From positions 8,928,001-8,992,000 of the forward strand of contig CM059621.1 in assembly GCA_030435675.1 (NCBI GenBank): 64,000 nt of DNA, read 5' to 3'. The stretch comes from Steinernema hermaphroditum. Taxonomy: Eukaryota; Nematoda; Chromadorea; Rhabditida; Steinernematidae. A program made the position numbers and the translations under genes. Positions 22,001 through 33,819 of the stretch are shown one piece after another. Under the pieces are notes generated by a model. That model did not search any database and was not told where the DNA came from. It saw only the letters and a list, made by a program, of their open reading frames with translations. Each line of letters opens with the position of its first letter. Position 1 is the stretch's first letter.

Positions 22001-25000
22001 CCGTCAGCCACTACCTGGGTAGGCGATGCCCTCGTTCACCTGCTGACGGGTACTGTAGAGAGCGGGAAGACGCTAAAGGCCGTGGACGCCGCCATCAAAG
22101 GGCGCGAGTTCGCGAAGGCGGTGGAGATCCTCGAGGTGCTCGACGACGCCGAGCTGACGGCCGAGTACTACGCGAAGATCGGCGAATTCTACGCCAGAAA
22201 CGGCCAGTACGAGGTGAGTGGCGGACTACGGTAGCGAGTGACGGTCCTCTGTAGAAAGCGGAGAAGATGTTCGTCGATGCGGGACACCCGGAGAAGGCGA
22301 TTCTGATGTACGACCAGGCCTCGCGCTGGACCGACGCTTACAGGGTAGGACAGAGAGGAGTGGGCTCTCAACGCGAGATGTTCAGCTGGCGTCGGAGTTC
22401 TTCGGGCCGGAGAAAACGCGCGACGCGTACCTACAGAAGGCGGAGCAGCTGGAGGGTCAGGGGAACCTGAAGGAGGCCGAGGAGCTATACGTGCACATCG
22501 GGGAGACGAGCCGGGCGGTGGCGATGTACAAGAAGGCGGGCCGGCTGGACGAGATGATGGCGCTGATGGAGCGGTACCACTCGGAGCACGTGCAGGACAC
22601 GCACAAGCGGCTGGCGGCGGAGTTCGAGGAGAAGGGCGACTTCAAAGCAGCCGAGGAGCAGTACATGCTGGGCAGCGACTGGAAGTCGGTCATCCACATG
22701 TACACCGAGGCGGAACAGTGGGAGGAGGCGTTCAGGGTGGCCAAATCGGAGGGCGGCGACAGCGCGCAGCGGCACGTCGCCTACCTCTGGGCGAAGAGCC
22801 TCGGCGGCGACTCGGCCGTGAAGCTCATGCAGCGGTACGGTCTTCTCGACGACTCCATTGACCTCGCCTGCGAGAAGAGCGACTTCGCCTTCGCTTTTGA
22901 CCTGGCGCGCTTCGGCGCGGCCACCCGGAAGCCCGAGATCCACCAGAAGCTGGCGGAGCGCCTCGAGGAGGAGGGCGAGCTGGGCCAGGCCGAGGAGCAC
23001 TACCTGCAGGCTGGCAAGGCCAAGGAGGCCGTGCACATGTACATCGTCAACTACGACTGGGACGCCGCGGAGCGCGTGGCGGCGGCGCACTGCCCCGACG
23101 CCCTGCCCGACGTCTTCATCGGCCAGGCGCGCGTCGCCATCGAACAGAAAGACTTCTCCCGCGCCGAGAGCTATCTACTGCGCGCCAACCGCTCCGACAT
23201 TATCCTGCGCTACTACAAGGAGCTGGGCATGTGGCCCGAGGCGATCCGCATCGCGCGGGACTACGTGCCTGCGCAGCTGCCGCAGCTGCAGGAGGAGTAC
23301 GAGAAGGTGCTGCTGAAGTCGGGCGCCAGGGGGGCGCAGAGTTTCATGGCGCAGGCGCGGGACTGGGAGGCGCAGGGCGAGTACCAGCGCGCCGTCGCCG
23401 CCTACATGCGTGTCCAGAGGCCCGTCACCGACGACGCCGAGCTGATTGCCAGCGCCTGGACGCAGGCTGGCGACCTGGCCGCCAAGTTCCTCATGGACGA
23501 GAACGGCGCTGAGCTGGTGGAGGAGATCGGCTCGCAGCTGGAGGTGCTCCAGCAGCTCCACGCCGCCGCCGACCTCTACCTGGCGGCCAACAAGCCTGAA
23601 CTGGCGGTGCGCGCCTTCCTGCTGGCCAAGGACTGGGCCAAGGCGAAGCGCGTCGCGTCAGAGCTGGTGCCCGAGATGGCTGACAACGTCGATGAGGCCT
23701 ACAAGGAGTTCCTTAAGGACCAGGGCAAGGTTGGCGAGCTCATCGACGTCGACGTCATCAGCGCCATCGACCTCTTCGTCGAGCGCGGCCTCTGGGAAAA
23801 GGCCCTTGACACCGCAAAACACCAGAACGTGGGTTGAACCCCGCCCACGCCTCACCCCGGAAAGAGTTACAGTACCCCCCTCTGCTGGACAAGTACGTCG
23901 CCGCCTACGCGACGGCGCTCATCCAAGAAGACCGTTTCCTCGACGCCGTCCGCGTCTTCGAGAAGTACGGCGCCTCCGCCAACGTCCAGAACTTTAACAT
24001 GTACAAGAAGCTCATCGATCAGGTGCCCCTCCCAGGCGAGCTACCGTAACCCGAGGCCTCTAGATCGTGAACGCGCGCTACAGTAGCATGGAGGACCAGT
24101 TCGCGGCGATGGTCAGTCTCCGGAATCTGATCTTCGGCCTCAACGAGAGGATCAAAGAGTCCGAGTCGGAGACGGACCGACGCATCGTCGAGGTATACGG
24201 TAATTCCGTGGGTCTGTGAAGGTTTTTCTGTTGAGATCTTCACCAGCTACCAGTACATCCTACACCTCTACGCCCTCCGCTGTGCCCTGGCACCTTTCGA
24301 CAACGCCGAACTGCAGAAGATCCGTCTCCAGATCAGCGTCGGCCTTCTGCGCTACGTCGACCTCATCCAGCCGGATAGGGCCTTCTTCGAGGCCGGCATG
24401 GCTTGCAGGGTGAGCGGATGCCTCCGGTGCCGGAGTGAGCCTGACCCTGATTCAGGAGGCAGGCGAGAAGTACGAGAACTTGGCGTTCGTGCTGCTCGAC
24501 CACTGCTTGGACATCTGCGAGGCGATCGAGGAGGAGAACCCGAACATCGTCGACAGCGCCATCTTCGAGGACACCGACATCCCTTCGCAGTTCTCCCTCC
24601 CTCAAGAGACCTACTTGACGGTGGGCGGTACCCCCGGGGCCCCTTCACAAGGACCGTTTCAGCCGCAGGAGTACGAGGAGGTGAAAGATTGGGTGCTGAC
24701 GGTGTCGGTGGACGCGAAGGTGGACAAGGTGCTCCCCGTGGACCGCCGTGGTTGTTACGAGGCGTCCACCGTCGACGGCAGGGGTGGCCAGTTCCCCGTC
24801 TGTGTCGTTTCCGGTGCGTCGACGTCGCCTAGAAGCCTCAATGGCGCCCCTTTCAGGGTATCCGATCATCGACTCGGCCAAGGAGCTGGGCAACGGCGTC
24901 AAGGCGGATCTGGCGAACTGGCAGACGTTCGTTACCGTATCCAAGACACAACCGACGGACCAGCTGGACAACGTGCAGGAGTTCCTGGCGCGGTGGACGA

Positions 25001-25026
25001 AGAAAATGTCGAGTCTCTCGCTTTGA
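19027..25026 (+). CDS. osm-1: Intraflagellar transport protein IFT172 (OSM-1)
   Basis: An IFT-B peripheral subunit needed for anterograde transport and ciliary assembly. I traced 19 exons in continuous phase: 19027-19065, 19109-19252, 19296-19594, 19633-20047, 20092-20343, 20382-20631, 20673-21237, 21279-21408, 21458-21535, 21577-22018, 22059-22213, 22255-22344, 22386-23828, 23873-24022, 24064-24192, 24236-24409, 24456-24620, 24663-24813 and 24857-25026. The product is 1746 aa, against 1749 in human. N-terminal WD40 repeats (SPDSMKLAVGQSD, VICNKF, GCDRRILSY, GSFDRLRLF) are followed by a long TPR-like helical solenoid (HVAYLWAKSLGG, GQARVAIEQKDF, KDYVP-type repeats) and a conserved tail (DTDIPSQF, VKDWVLTVSVDAKVDKVLP, GYPII). 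The exon 7/8 junction requires a GC-AG intron. Expression probably depends on the X-box at 18959. Confidence 0.95.
21238..21278 (+). other. GC-AG intron in IFT172
   Basis: The 41-nt intron starts GCAAGT and ends TTCAG. Only this donor keeps the reading frame (phase 2) and joins IARVM to FLQKTVEIAD, which aligns with human IFT172 AKARFLHETNEIAD. The nearby GT choices would give the wrong phase or a 20-nt intron. It also contains a TACGGTA heptamer. Confidence 0.75.
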
Positions 25027-25032
25027 TTTCTC

Positions 25033-25038
25033 TTTATT
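25033..25038 (-). terminator. Poly(A) signal of the AADAC-like gene
   Basis: AATAAA on the minus strand, 107 nt past the hydrolase stop and only 7 bp beyond the IFT172 stop. The two transcripts are therefore likely to overlap at their 3' ends. Confidence 0.65.
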
Positions 25039-25144
25039 TCGGTAAAACGACACAAGTGACTAGAAGACAGGAAAGTTCGTACTTCGAGATGACCCGTAGG
25101 AGAAGCAGTGAAACGAGGTGAGGGGAAATGTACAGAAGACATGG

Positions 25145-26504
25145 CTATAGATTCTGGCGGAGGTAGGCGGCGATGTCGTCGAGGATCTGTTTCCGCTGCG
25201 AGCTGACGGGCATGTTGAGGACGCCGTGGAAGGCGGCGGGGTAGTGGCTCCACTTGGTGGCGACGCCGTGCTTCCGCAGCTTCCGCACGTAGAGGATGCC
25301 CTCGTCGCGGAGGATGTCGAAGCCGCAGGTGAGCACCATCGCCGGCGGCAGCCCCGAGAGGTCCTTCTCCACCAGCGGCGACAGGTTCGGGTCCTCCAGC
25401 AGCTTCTCGAAGCGTTCGCTCAACTGAATCGGGAAGGAGATGGTGGGTAGAAGGCACAGACGCCGCTTACCACCTTGTCGCCTTCGGGCGCCTCTTTGGC
25501 CTCGTAGTCCTCCTTCTGGAGGAACTCCTGAGGCAGCTGGTTGTGGTTGAGCATCTCGGCCACGGCCGGCGAGTTCCGCACCTCCCGGGAGAGGTGCCGA
25601 TTCTCCATGATCTTGCGGAGATTGTCGCGGGTGGGGGCGATGCCGAGGTAGAGGAGGTAGAAGCGCGCCATTGAGTGGGGGTTGAGCAGGGCGGTGCCGT
25701 TGTAGTGGCGGTAGTAGCTCTGGTAGGAGGGCGACTGGAAATCGAAGCCGTGGATGACCGGGTAGACGAGGATCTGCTGCTTCACGATGTCGAGCTTCTC
25801 GCGCCGGAGACGCTGCGAGAGGACGGCCGTCAGGTTACCCCCGGCGCTGTCGCCCATCACCGCAATACGCTCCCGGTCGATACCGTAGTTGGCGAACTTC
25901 TCCGTGTAGAGCGCCTTGACGACGGCCTCGCACTCCTCCACGGCCACGGGGTACTGTACCTCCGGGGAGAGACGGTAGTCGATGGAGAAGATGGTCATGC
26001 CGAGGCGCGCCATCAGCGAGAACATGGCGCCGTCGTAGTAGTCTGAAGGGGAGGGGGTTAGAGGTTCCTCTGGAGGACGGAGACTCACTGGGCCGCATGA
26101 TGCACCAGCCGCCGCCGTGGATGAAGACGAGCGCCGCCGACGACTTCTTCATCTCCTTCGAGGGCACATAAACGCGGCATCGAACCCCGGCGATTTTTTC
26201 CGAGCGCACTGTGCACCACTTCGGCGGTCCCGACTGGAAAAGGTACGGTAGCGCGACGAGGAAGCGCGTCAGGTAGTTCCGCCCGACGGGACCGAAGACG
26301 AGCTCGGCGAGGTCACCCTGGAGAGTACGGTACATGGGCGGTGGGGGCGGATGGACTCACTAGGTACTCGTTGGAGACACGGAGGAGGAACTCGAGGAGC
26401 TGGAGCTTGAGGCGGTCGCAGATGCCGTCGGGGAGCGGGATGTGGAGCACGGAGACAAGGGCGAGCACGAAGGCGCAGAGGATGAGGAAGACGGCGACGG
26501 ACAT
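25145..26504 (-). CDS. AADAC-like membrane lipase/esterase
   Basis: An arylacetamide deacetylase-type alpha/beta hydrolase (hormone-sensitive lipase group), expected to be ER-anchored with its active site in the lumen. Four exons (26504-26361, 26317-26089, 26042-25471, 25423-25145) join in phase to 407 aa; human AADAC has 399. The Met at 26504 begins an N-terminal signal anchor (FLILCAFVLALVSVL) and then IPLPDGI, matching the vertebrate N terminus. The oxyanion motif is HGGGW, the nucleophile elbow GDSAGG, the acid Asp lies in TCGFDILRDEG and the catalytic His in AAFHGV, so all catalytic residues are intact. Substrate cannot be told from the sequence. An acceptor at about 26556 lies in the 5' leader and could be a trans-splice site or the end of an upstream non-coding intron. 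Confidence 0.9.
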
Positions 26505-26559
26505 CCCGGAGACCAGCAGGAACCACTCGCTGAAGCTCTGCGCGTCCGTGTTGAGGCCA

Positions 26560-29500
26560 ACCTGCAATGGAAGACACAATTAGCGGTCGGGGCGCTGAAA
26601 TAGCCGCGAGGGGACGGGCGGGCGCCGGGGAACGGGTTCCCCGGGTGCAAAGGTGCCTCGGACCGCTGCGGTCACGAAGAACTGTCGACTGTCGACGAAA
26701 CTTGCCTAGAAGGGGCGCTTCGGGCAGGATTAGCGGCGGCGGCGACGCGCGGTATCGCCATTGTCCATCTTCGGAGAAGACGTCCAGGCGACGGCGACGG
26801 CGGCGGAGGCGAGCAGCCAGCCGGAACCACAGCGACGCGCGAAGGTCGCGCGAGGCTGATCCGCCGCGGCGAGGGCCCTCGGAGGCGCCAAGGTCAGCGG
26901 GGACAAGGTGAGGACAAGGCTGCACACAGGAACAGCCCGGAGCGGACAGCGCTGATTGTGGTCAAACCGGAATCGAGGGGCAGTTTGGAAGCGCCGAAGG
27001 GTGATAAGAAGACGCGAAACTGACAGTCACCAGATGGTCCGAAGATATCGATCGCCCCGATAGGAGAAGAAGAAGGATGAGTGTTTGCCTCCGAGGCGCC
27101 GAAGAAGGGCCAAACGGGGAGACGGAGAGGAAGAGGACGGAGGACGGAGGAGGTCTCATCGGTGCACCCGGGGCAAGGGGTCAGAAGTGGCTACGTGAGA
27201 GTCGAGACTTTACTGTCTCGTCTGGAGGGACGTGACGAAGTGGAAGCAGATGAGCGGCTGTAGTTTGGACGAGGGAAAGTCGAAAAGCAGAACGGGTTAC
27301 CGCAGACGGGCATTCCGATGTTATCGGAGCTTCCTCGGAACGCCCTTCGGATCGTCGCCGAAATCTCGTGGCGCTGACGTCGACGCGGAGGAAATCGAAC
27401 AGCTCACCGGAGGAACCTTCAACCCGCCTCGTCAACAAAATTTGTCGACAAAACTGATACAAAGGGCGCCTGGGACTGTGTCCCGAGTGTGCACAACCCG
27501 TGATTCTAGGCCTTTTGTGTGTCAGAACATGGTCCCGTTATTGCCGCTCTCTGTCGTAGTTTGATTTGAGTAGTAGGACTGCAGAGGAGTACATCTATGT
27601 CTTTCGCTGTAAAAGCGTATTTTGTGGTCTGACTATACTCTAAGCGAAGTCCCCTTCCGTGTCGAGAAACTGAACTGAGTCGAGAAACATCTGGAAGGCG
27701 ATCCCTACGCGAAACATTCCATCGTTCGCGCATCTCCAAAAAAGTTTCATTCCCCTTCCCACACCGATTTTCGGACCTATCGCTCATCTCGTCCCCGACT
27801 TCCGATCTCCGACCGAAGTGACGCCACTTCGGCCTCGAAGACGATTCCCTCTATCCCTAAGGTCGCCATGGGGGTATCTGACTCACCCGAAAGTGTTTCC
27901 GTTCGTCGGCCGGCAAGAAGAAGGGGAAGATGGCGTCGAGGAGGAGGTCGCCGTAGACGAGTCTCTGCGTGACGAGGAACGAGGTGAGCATCGTGGATTC
28001 TGAAAGACCGACTGAGGGGTGTCCCCAATTCGCGATTCTTCACGGTCAGTTGAGCTCGCAAAAAGTAAACGATCGCGTTGGGGGTACGGTAGCTGCGAGG
28101 TCGTCGAGGATCTTTGCCCGGGCCAAGGTCGCCTCGGGATCCCGGAAATCAAAACAGGGTATCAGCGGGGAACCGACTTTCGAATCGATAGGATCGAGAG
28201 ACGCCACGAGCGCTTAATTAAATCGTTCGGTTCGGGCGCCCCTTTATAGCCTCCGCCCGCCTTCTTGCGTCACCGCGCGGCCGCCCCCCACCCGAGCTTC
28301 CCGAATCAACAACGCCGCTCCAAACTACGAGGCGCCGTCTGACCCGAAGGTCGACGGGTTCACCCTGTGGGTTAGGGGTGCCCGGGGCCACGGATCGCGG
28401 CGAGACTCGGTCAGAGTTGCGGAAAACAAGCACTGTAAAGTTGTGTTGTTTTTCGACCAAAAGGACCTGTTTGAGGGGCGAAGGGTCGGATTGGGGACTC
28501 CAAACATGCCCGACATGACGTTCCGGTAGACCTGCGCTGCCGCTTGATCCTGTTAGGGCGGCGGACCGAGAGACATTTCGGTTTTTCGGTCGAAATTTCT
28601 GAATCCTGGCGCGGCTCCAAAGGTCGCCGCCGCTCTTTGGACCCCGAGGATCATCTGAGAGACGTTCCCCTCAAGAAACGCACGACGAAGAGGTTTTTGA
28701 TCGTGCGTAAGTACGGAACATGTTCTCAGCCAGATCCCCGAGGCGGTCTCGCCGCGAAAACGAAAAAAGGAGCCAAGGGGAGAAGGGCAAGGGAGCTAGT
28801 CAGAGTTGTTCGGAGAACGCAGAGGATCCATTGGAGAATCTCCGAAAATCTCCTAATTCTAAAATGGAAAAGAGCATGTGCAGGAGGGTGCAGGTTCAGA
28901 TGTGAACGAGTTGCAGAACAGGAGTAAACAGTGACATACAAGTCGATCTTTGTCCTCATTCTTCCGATGATCTCTCCATCTGGCGATCTTTGGAAACTGG
29001 GAAACGGTCGCCTCTTCACGTAGCCTGAGCAGGATTTACACTTTTGGTTTCGAGAAGACTTGTTTTGAAACAAACGGAAGATGTGACGGACGGTTTCGGT
29101 ACTCAACTGCTTCGCCCAAGAAGACAGAAGCCTTTTGGGACCAAATCTCTGCCCATTCCCACCACAAAAAGGTCCTAAACTCGTGCTATCAAAGGAGCCA
29201 AAGGGCGCCAGGTACATCGGTTCTCTGCAAATACCGTGTAGTCGCGGACCAGTACAGTACATGTCCGATCTCTGTAGCACGACGAGTTCTCTGTGATCTG
29301 TTCAATATGGACTATAAGATACACAGAAAGTTCCAAAAATGCGACGGCGACCTTAGACGTCAACGTCAAGATCTGCAAAACACGCTGGGGAGAGTGGCGT
29401 CACTCCGGGTACAGGTCGCGTATGATCGAAGGATCATCGTCCTTTTGTTTGTGGCCGCTTCCAGAGCTACAAAAAGGCGCAACTTCAAACTCCAAACCAC

Positions 29501-30870
29501 GAGTCCATCAATCGTCCCTTTGTTTTTGGGAGCGCCAGATCAGAAACCAACTTCTGTGTCCGATTCGCATCGATCGATTCCCGAAGCTGGTGACGTAAAC
29601 ACCAGGGTCACGAGGGGAGGTCAGGGAATAAGAGACGCTAAGTGAGGTCCGGAGGAGAAAGTCGCCTCGAAACGGAATTCGCGCGCGGAGAAGGAGGCGA
29701 GCAGGTTCCGTCGCTAAGCCGCGCGGTGCTAATAATTGCTGAGAAGGTGGAGAAGAAGGGGGAGGGAGGCGGTTCCGAAGCCGAAGAAATCCCGCGGATC
29801 GCCTCGGGGAACGCCGAGCAGGCTTGAGCGCAGCCTGCGGATGCTTGGGAGCCAAGAGGTTGGCATAGCTGGGGCCGCCGGCTTTGAGAGGACTCTGAAC
29901 TTACGAGGATCATCTGGATGCTTTGAAGAAAGCAGCTCTTTGAGGTCCTTAGGAAGGTCAGTTTGTGTATGTGTTGTTCTTAGGCACTCGAAAGGACTCA
30001 GAATAAGCGTAGAATTTGCACTAAATTGGAATTGTAAACATAAAGGGCAGACGATCTTTTTAGGGAAACACGTCTGCAGAAACAGGAAAACTGAGTCGGA
30101 AATTGCGGAAATGAATGTTCAGATGACGGTGCTTATGTTCTAGGGAAGTCGGTTCCTGATTATGCTTTGTGTCCAGGTTCCTCTAGAGTGCTCTGATGGT
30201 CAGGAGGGCGCAAGATCAGAGCGTGTTTTCGACCGCAAGGACAACACGTCCCCCAAAATCACCCTCCGGACACTCCATTCTGTCTCTTTCGTGTGTCGAC
30301 CAGAGACCCCGCTCCTGTGTGTCTTTTCTGTTTTCGGCGTCGACGTCAGCGGAGCCTTCACCGCCTAAACTTGTTTCCTCTCGACGCAATTGAACTGAGT
30401 GGAAACGCGCCACATGACCACTCCGCTGGAAGTCTCCCGAAAGAGTCGCCAGTGGACGGGTCAGCTGGACCTCTCAGGACGGTGGCCAAGGCTCGAAGGC
30501 GCCAGGCTTTGGCGCTCCGCTCCCACAATCAGAGCGATGTGTTGTCGGGGCGAAAAGTGACTCCACCACCACTTCTCTCGAAAATTAAAACATCTATGAA
30601 ATGTTTCTTCTACCCACGCTCACTCACTCATATGCCTTGATGGAATCCGTCCATTCAGCTTCGGACTCTCCGTTCTAATCTACACCCCCTAATGACGGTT
30701 AATAACTCTCCATCTCACAAAAAGTCATCATAATACGGTCACATCCTACAGCCTCCAATCAATTTCGTCGCCTCCACCAGAGCGTCCCTAACCGAGTCGC
30801 CCAGCAACTTCCTTTCATCGCGTCTCCATGGCCACATTCGATCAGTCGTGCACTCGGCGGTCCCTGCGCG
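26560..30870. other. 4.3-kb region without a supported gene
   Basis: Both strands carry many short open frames, but none shows conserved motifs, a signal peptide, membrane segments or a chain of splice sites. Composition varies. A purine-rich GGA/GAGGAGG stretch spans 27060-27180, and there are GC-rich and AT-rich patches. A TACGGTA heptamer is near 28084. It may be upstream regulatory DNA of the AADAC-like gene or hold non-coding exons. Confidence 0.4.
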
Positions 30871-31151
30871 ATGCTCCTGCAGCTCCTCTCTGCCGTCTTC
30901 CTCCTCGGCATCGGCCTCTCCCTCCTTACCTCCTTCGTGCAGATCCTCCGTCCCTGGTGGAACCGTCTCCGGTTCGAGGTCTCCTACCTCCTCTTCACCA
31001 TCAAGGACTTCCAGAAGCAGCTCGTCCACCTGGTGACCGTCATGTACTCCTTCGGTAAGCCCCTCCCCGAGGCCTCTCTCCTCCATCTACAGATTTAGAC
31101 GTCTTCTTCTTCGACTTTACCGGCGTCAATCTTTCCCCTGACACCCACTGA
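30871..31151 (+). CDS. Small putative membrane protein (80 aa)
   Basis: Two exons, 30871-31054 and 31093-31151, are joined by a 38-nt intron (GTAAGC to CTACAG). They give 80 aa starting MLLQLLSAVFLLGIG. The N-terminal 25 residues are strongly hydrophobic and can be a signal peptide or anchor. A basic and aromatic amphipathic stretch (LRPWWNRLRFEVSYLLF) follows, then an acidic C terminus. AATAAA lies 8 nt after the stop, at 31159-31164. I do not recognise the family. If the intron is not removed, the frame still ends nearby (75 aa). Support is codon use, clean splice sites and the poly(A) signal; homology is unknown. Confidence 0.45.
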
Positions 31152-31776
31152 TTTCTCGAATAAATCACCTATGCAGATGCTCGAGAGTCGATCTTTTGAC
31201 TTTCGGCTCTCGGCAAAGGAGACCGTAAACGAGTGGCGCGTCCTCGATGACCAAAGCCCAAAAAGAGCGAAAGAAGAAGAGGGGGAACGCCGGGGGAATG
31301 CTATTTCGGACGCCACTCTGCCCCGGGAACCCGTTTCCGTCGACGGCGCCGCGGAATCAACTGTCGCGGCCACAATAAATATTTCTTGCAAATCCTTCTG
31401 GAAGGTTCTCCTGGACGCGGAAAACAAACGCGCCGAGATAGATCGCCCGAGTACTTGGGACAGGTCGAACGGTTCGACTCCACCCCAGCCCATTGAGACG
31501 ACTCATCGCGGAACTCATCGCATATTAATAGCGATAGTTTTACACGATTTACACGATTTATCTTCCCGAATCAACGGCTTACGCCGTGCAGGACGTCTCA
31601 TATATGCACAAAAAAGAACATAGTCACACCGTGGTCGCTGATTTTCTTCTGATTTCGATGGAGCAGACGGATCCGAATAGAATGCAGCGTTTCCATTACT
31701 TTGCGCGAGCATCGAAGTCGTGAAGAGCAGATTCCGGAAGTGGAGCAGCGGTGGAGCATAGCCAACGGAGCGGAGA

Positions 31777-31812
31777 GATCCCGGGACAATAGATCCCGGG
31801 ACAACAGATCCC
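31777..31812 (+). repeat. GATCCCGGGACAATA repeat, left arm
   Basis: Two and a half tandem copies of a 15-bp unit, GATCCCGGGACAATA. An inverted, diverged copy lies at 32715-32750, so the pair brackets about 0.9 kb containing the 12-bp satellite. Confidence 0.7.
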
Positions 31813-32028
31813 AGAAAAAAAAACAAAATAAAGATCGTGCGTTTCCGCTTTTCAGCAGGGTTACTTTTGTGTGTGTTTTCCACTTAAAAAAAGTCAGGCA
31901 TTTGCAAAATAATTAATTGGTTAACAACGATATTAACAAAATAAGAGCACACTTTTTTCATTTTCAGTTTGTGTGACCCATCTAATGATGGTTTTAGTTG
32001 GAAGTACTGGGATATCAACGAAGCTGTT

Positions 32029-32420
32029 AAGACTACAGAGCTCGCCCTTCGGGCTCGCATTAAATCAATAGGCATATTCCTAAGCCGGAGCCTAAGCCGG
32101 AGCCTAAGCCGGAGCCTAAGCCGGAGCCTAAGCCGGAGCCTAAGCCGGAGCCTAAGCCGGAGCCTAAGCCGGAGCCTAAGCCGGAGCCTAAGCCGGAGCC
32201 TAAGCCGGAGCCTAAGCCGGAGCCTAAGCCGGAGCCTAAGCCGGAGCCTAAGCCGGAGCCTAAGCCGGAGCCTAAGCCGGAGCCTAAGCCGGAGCCTAAG
32301 CCGGAGCCTAAGCCGGAGCCTAAGCCGGAGCCTAAGCCGGAGCCTAAGCCGGGCCTGGATGTTAAGCCATTCGCAAAAATGAATACGGGGCTCGCTTCGC
32401 TCGCCCGCAGCTGTCTGTTT
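32029..32420 (+). repeat. Dispersed repeat, copy A (with satellite)
   Basis: Begins AAGACTACAG, then a hairpin-like CTCGCCCTTCGGGCTCG block, ATTAAATCAATAGGCAT, the CCTAAGCC array, then CCTGGATGTTAAGCC, AAAATGAATACGGGGCTCG and CTTCGCTCGCCC. The same order of blocks recurs at 33064 (same strand) and near 58410-58640 (opposite strand). Confidence 0.8.
32079..32352 (+). repeat. 12-bp satellite, 22 perfect copies
   Basis: CCTAAGCCGGAG is repeated 22 times without an error (32079-32342), plus a partial unit. It reads through as Ser-Leu-Ser-Arg on one strand and Leu-Gly-Ser-Gly on the other, but both frames are artefacts of the period. The perfect identity suggests recent expansion. Confidence 0.95.
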
Positions 32421-32714
32421 GCAAAATCCGGGGAGAGCGTGGTCTGAAACTCCATTTCAAATATCTATCTGTGTTCATGAAAAAAGTGTGCTCTTTTTTC
32501 ATGAAACCATTATTTCGCTCGCTTCTACCACATTCCACAGGTGAAGGCGTTCCAGTGACAGATTCTGGATCAACTTGGTTGCCTTCACTGTCGGGTATAA
32601 CAGCCTCTTCAGCTGAGTAATCCGTCTGAAAAAAATACAAAATCTGAGAGTGACGGTTTTGCAATTCGTTGTAGGATAAGCCTAATAGACAGGCGAAGGA
32701 TCTGTTCTTCCCGG

Positions 32715-32750
32715 GGATCTATTGTCCCCGTGATCTATTGTTCCGGGATC
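32715..32750 (-). repeat. GATCCCGGGACAATA repeat, right arm
   Basis: Inverted partner of 31777-31812, with about four mismatches over 36 bp by eye. Confidence 0.6.
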
Positions 32751-33063
32751 GAGCGGAGAGTCATCTTCGGTTCGGCTGGCGGCGCGGACTTCGGAGTTAC
32801 AGCACTTCTTCGGCTTCTCTGGCGGCGCGGGTAGAGTCGGGCGGCCGGTGGAACTACGGCTCCCTGGTGTTCCAGGCCTTCTGGGAGCCGGGGCGATCGT
32901 TGCGCCAACAACGACGACCGAGAACAACCGCTCACTCAACTCAGTCGGCTCAGACAGCCTCAGAGAGAGAGCGAGTGGACGACCCGACCGATCGCACAAA
33001 TGAAGGACCTCATAGCGATAGTACGATCACCAATAGTAGTGTATTCTTTCCTTCGAATATGTC

Positions 33064-33262
33064 AAGACTACAGGGCTCGCCCTTCGGGCTCGCATTAAAT
33101 CAACAGGCATAGTCCTAAGCCGGAGCCTAAGCCAAGCCGGGGTTTGCCTAAACCAAGCCGGGGTAGGGCTCACCCTTCGGGCTCGCATTATATCGATAGG
33201 CGTAAGTTTAAGCCAAGCCTGGACCTTAAGCCTAAGCCTGGATGATAGGCCGCATGCAAAAT
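33064..33262 (+). repeat. Dispersed repeat, copy B
   Basis: Shares AAGACTACAG, the CTCGCCCTTCGGGCTCG hairpin, ATTAAATCAACAGGCAT and CCTAAGCCGGAGCC with copy A. It has only a couple of array units, then a second partial CACCCTTCGGGCTCG block and TGGATGATAGGCCGCATGCAAAATGAATTACG. Confidence 0.75.
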
Positions 33263-33819
33263 GAATTACGGAGTCGTCTCGATGAGTCGTCTCCGATGAG
33301 TTGTCGACGATGGGCTGCGGTGACACCGAACGGTTCAACGGTCAACACAGTTCATCTGCGGAGAGACGTTTCTCGTCCACATTTGCTTTTACATCTGCTC
33401 TCTCCAATCAGTGAATTAAAGAGATCGATGCAGTGTTCCCCTAAGGCGTTCACTTCCACAGAGGAAGAGAAGTGACGTCCAAGCATGAGGCCGGGCGGTA
33501 ATGGCGATCTTCTTGACGAGACCGTTTCCGAGTAGAGCGTCCATCAGAGTGCACGGGAGTCCGAAGGGCGAAAAGCTGGTTCTAGTCGAGGGGCGGCGGT
33601 GGGACGGCGAACGGAAAGCCTCTTTACCTCAGTTCTTCGAGAATCTTCGGCGTGTTCCATGGGTGTGTTGCTGGTGTGTTCGATCGTCCCCTTACTGCAC
33701 CCTGCACCCACCCTACGAATCAACATTTATATGATCTTATTGGAGTCTTTCATCTCAAAACAAAGTGATGCACTTCTCCACCTGGCATCTCAGCACCATA
33801 CGTTCTGTTGTCCCTTCCT

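Larger units (their letters stand above)
31943..32495. mobile_element. MITE-like unit with 19-bp inverted ends
   Basis: The 19-mer AAGAGCACACTTTTTTCAT (31943-31961) recurs as an exact reverse complement at 32477-32495. Between the arms sit the dispersed repeat copy A and the 12-bp satellite. No transposase frame is present, so it would be non-autonomous. A target-site duplication is not clear. Confidence 0.45.

Noticed and set aside
22485..23090. Long antisense frame (201 aa) across IFT172, and similar long frames opposite UTX at 9.0-9.97 kb
   Set aside because: Mirror-image artefacts of GC-rich codon use; the sense strand encodes strongly conserved protein.
25145..26504. Bacterial origin (horizontal transfer) of the esterase gene
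   Set aside because: It has three short spliceosomal introns, an animal AADAC-type signal anchor and codon use like its neighbours.
32079..32352. Possible CRISPR-like array
   Set aside because: Units are contiguous 12-mers without spacers, in a eukaryotic genome.
31969..32455. Open frames of Ser-Leu-Ser-Arg and Gly-Ser-Gly-Leu repeats over the satellite
   Set aside because: Both strands stay open only because the repeat period is 12 bp; no start context, flanking exons or conservation.
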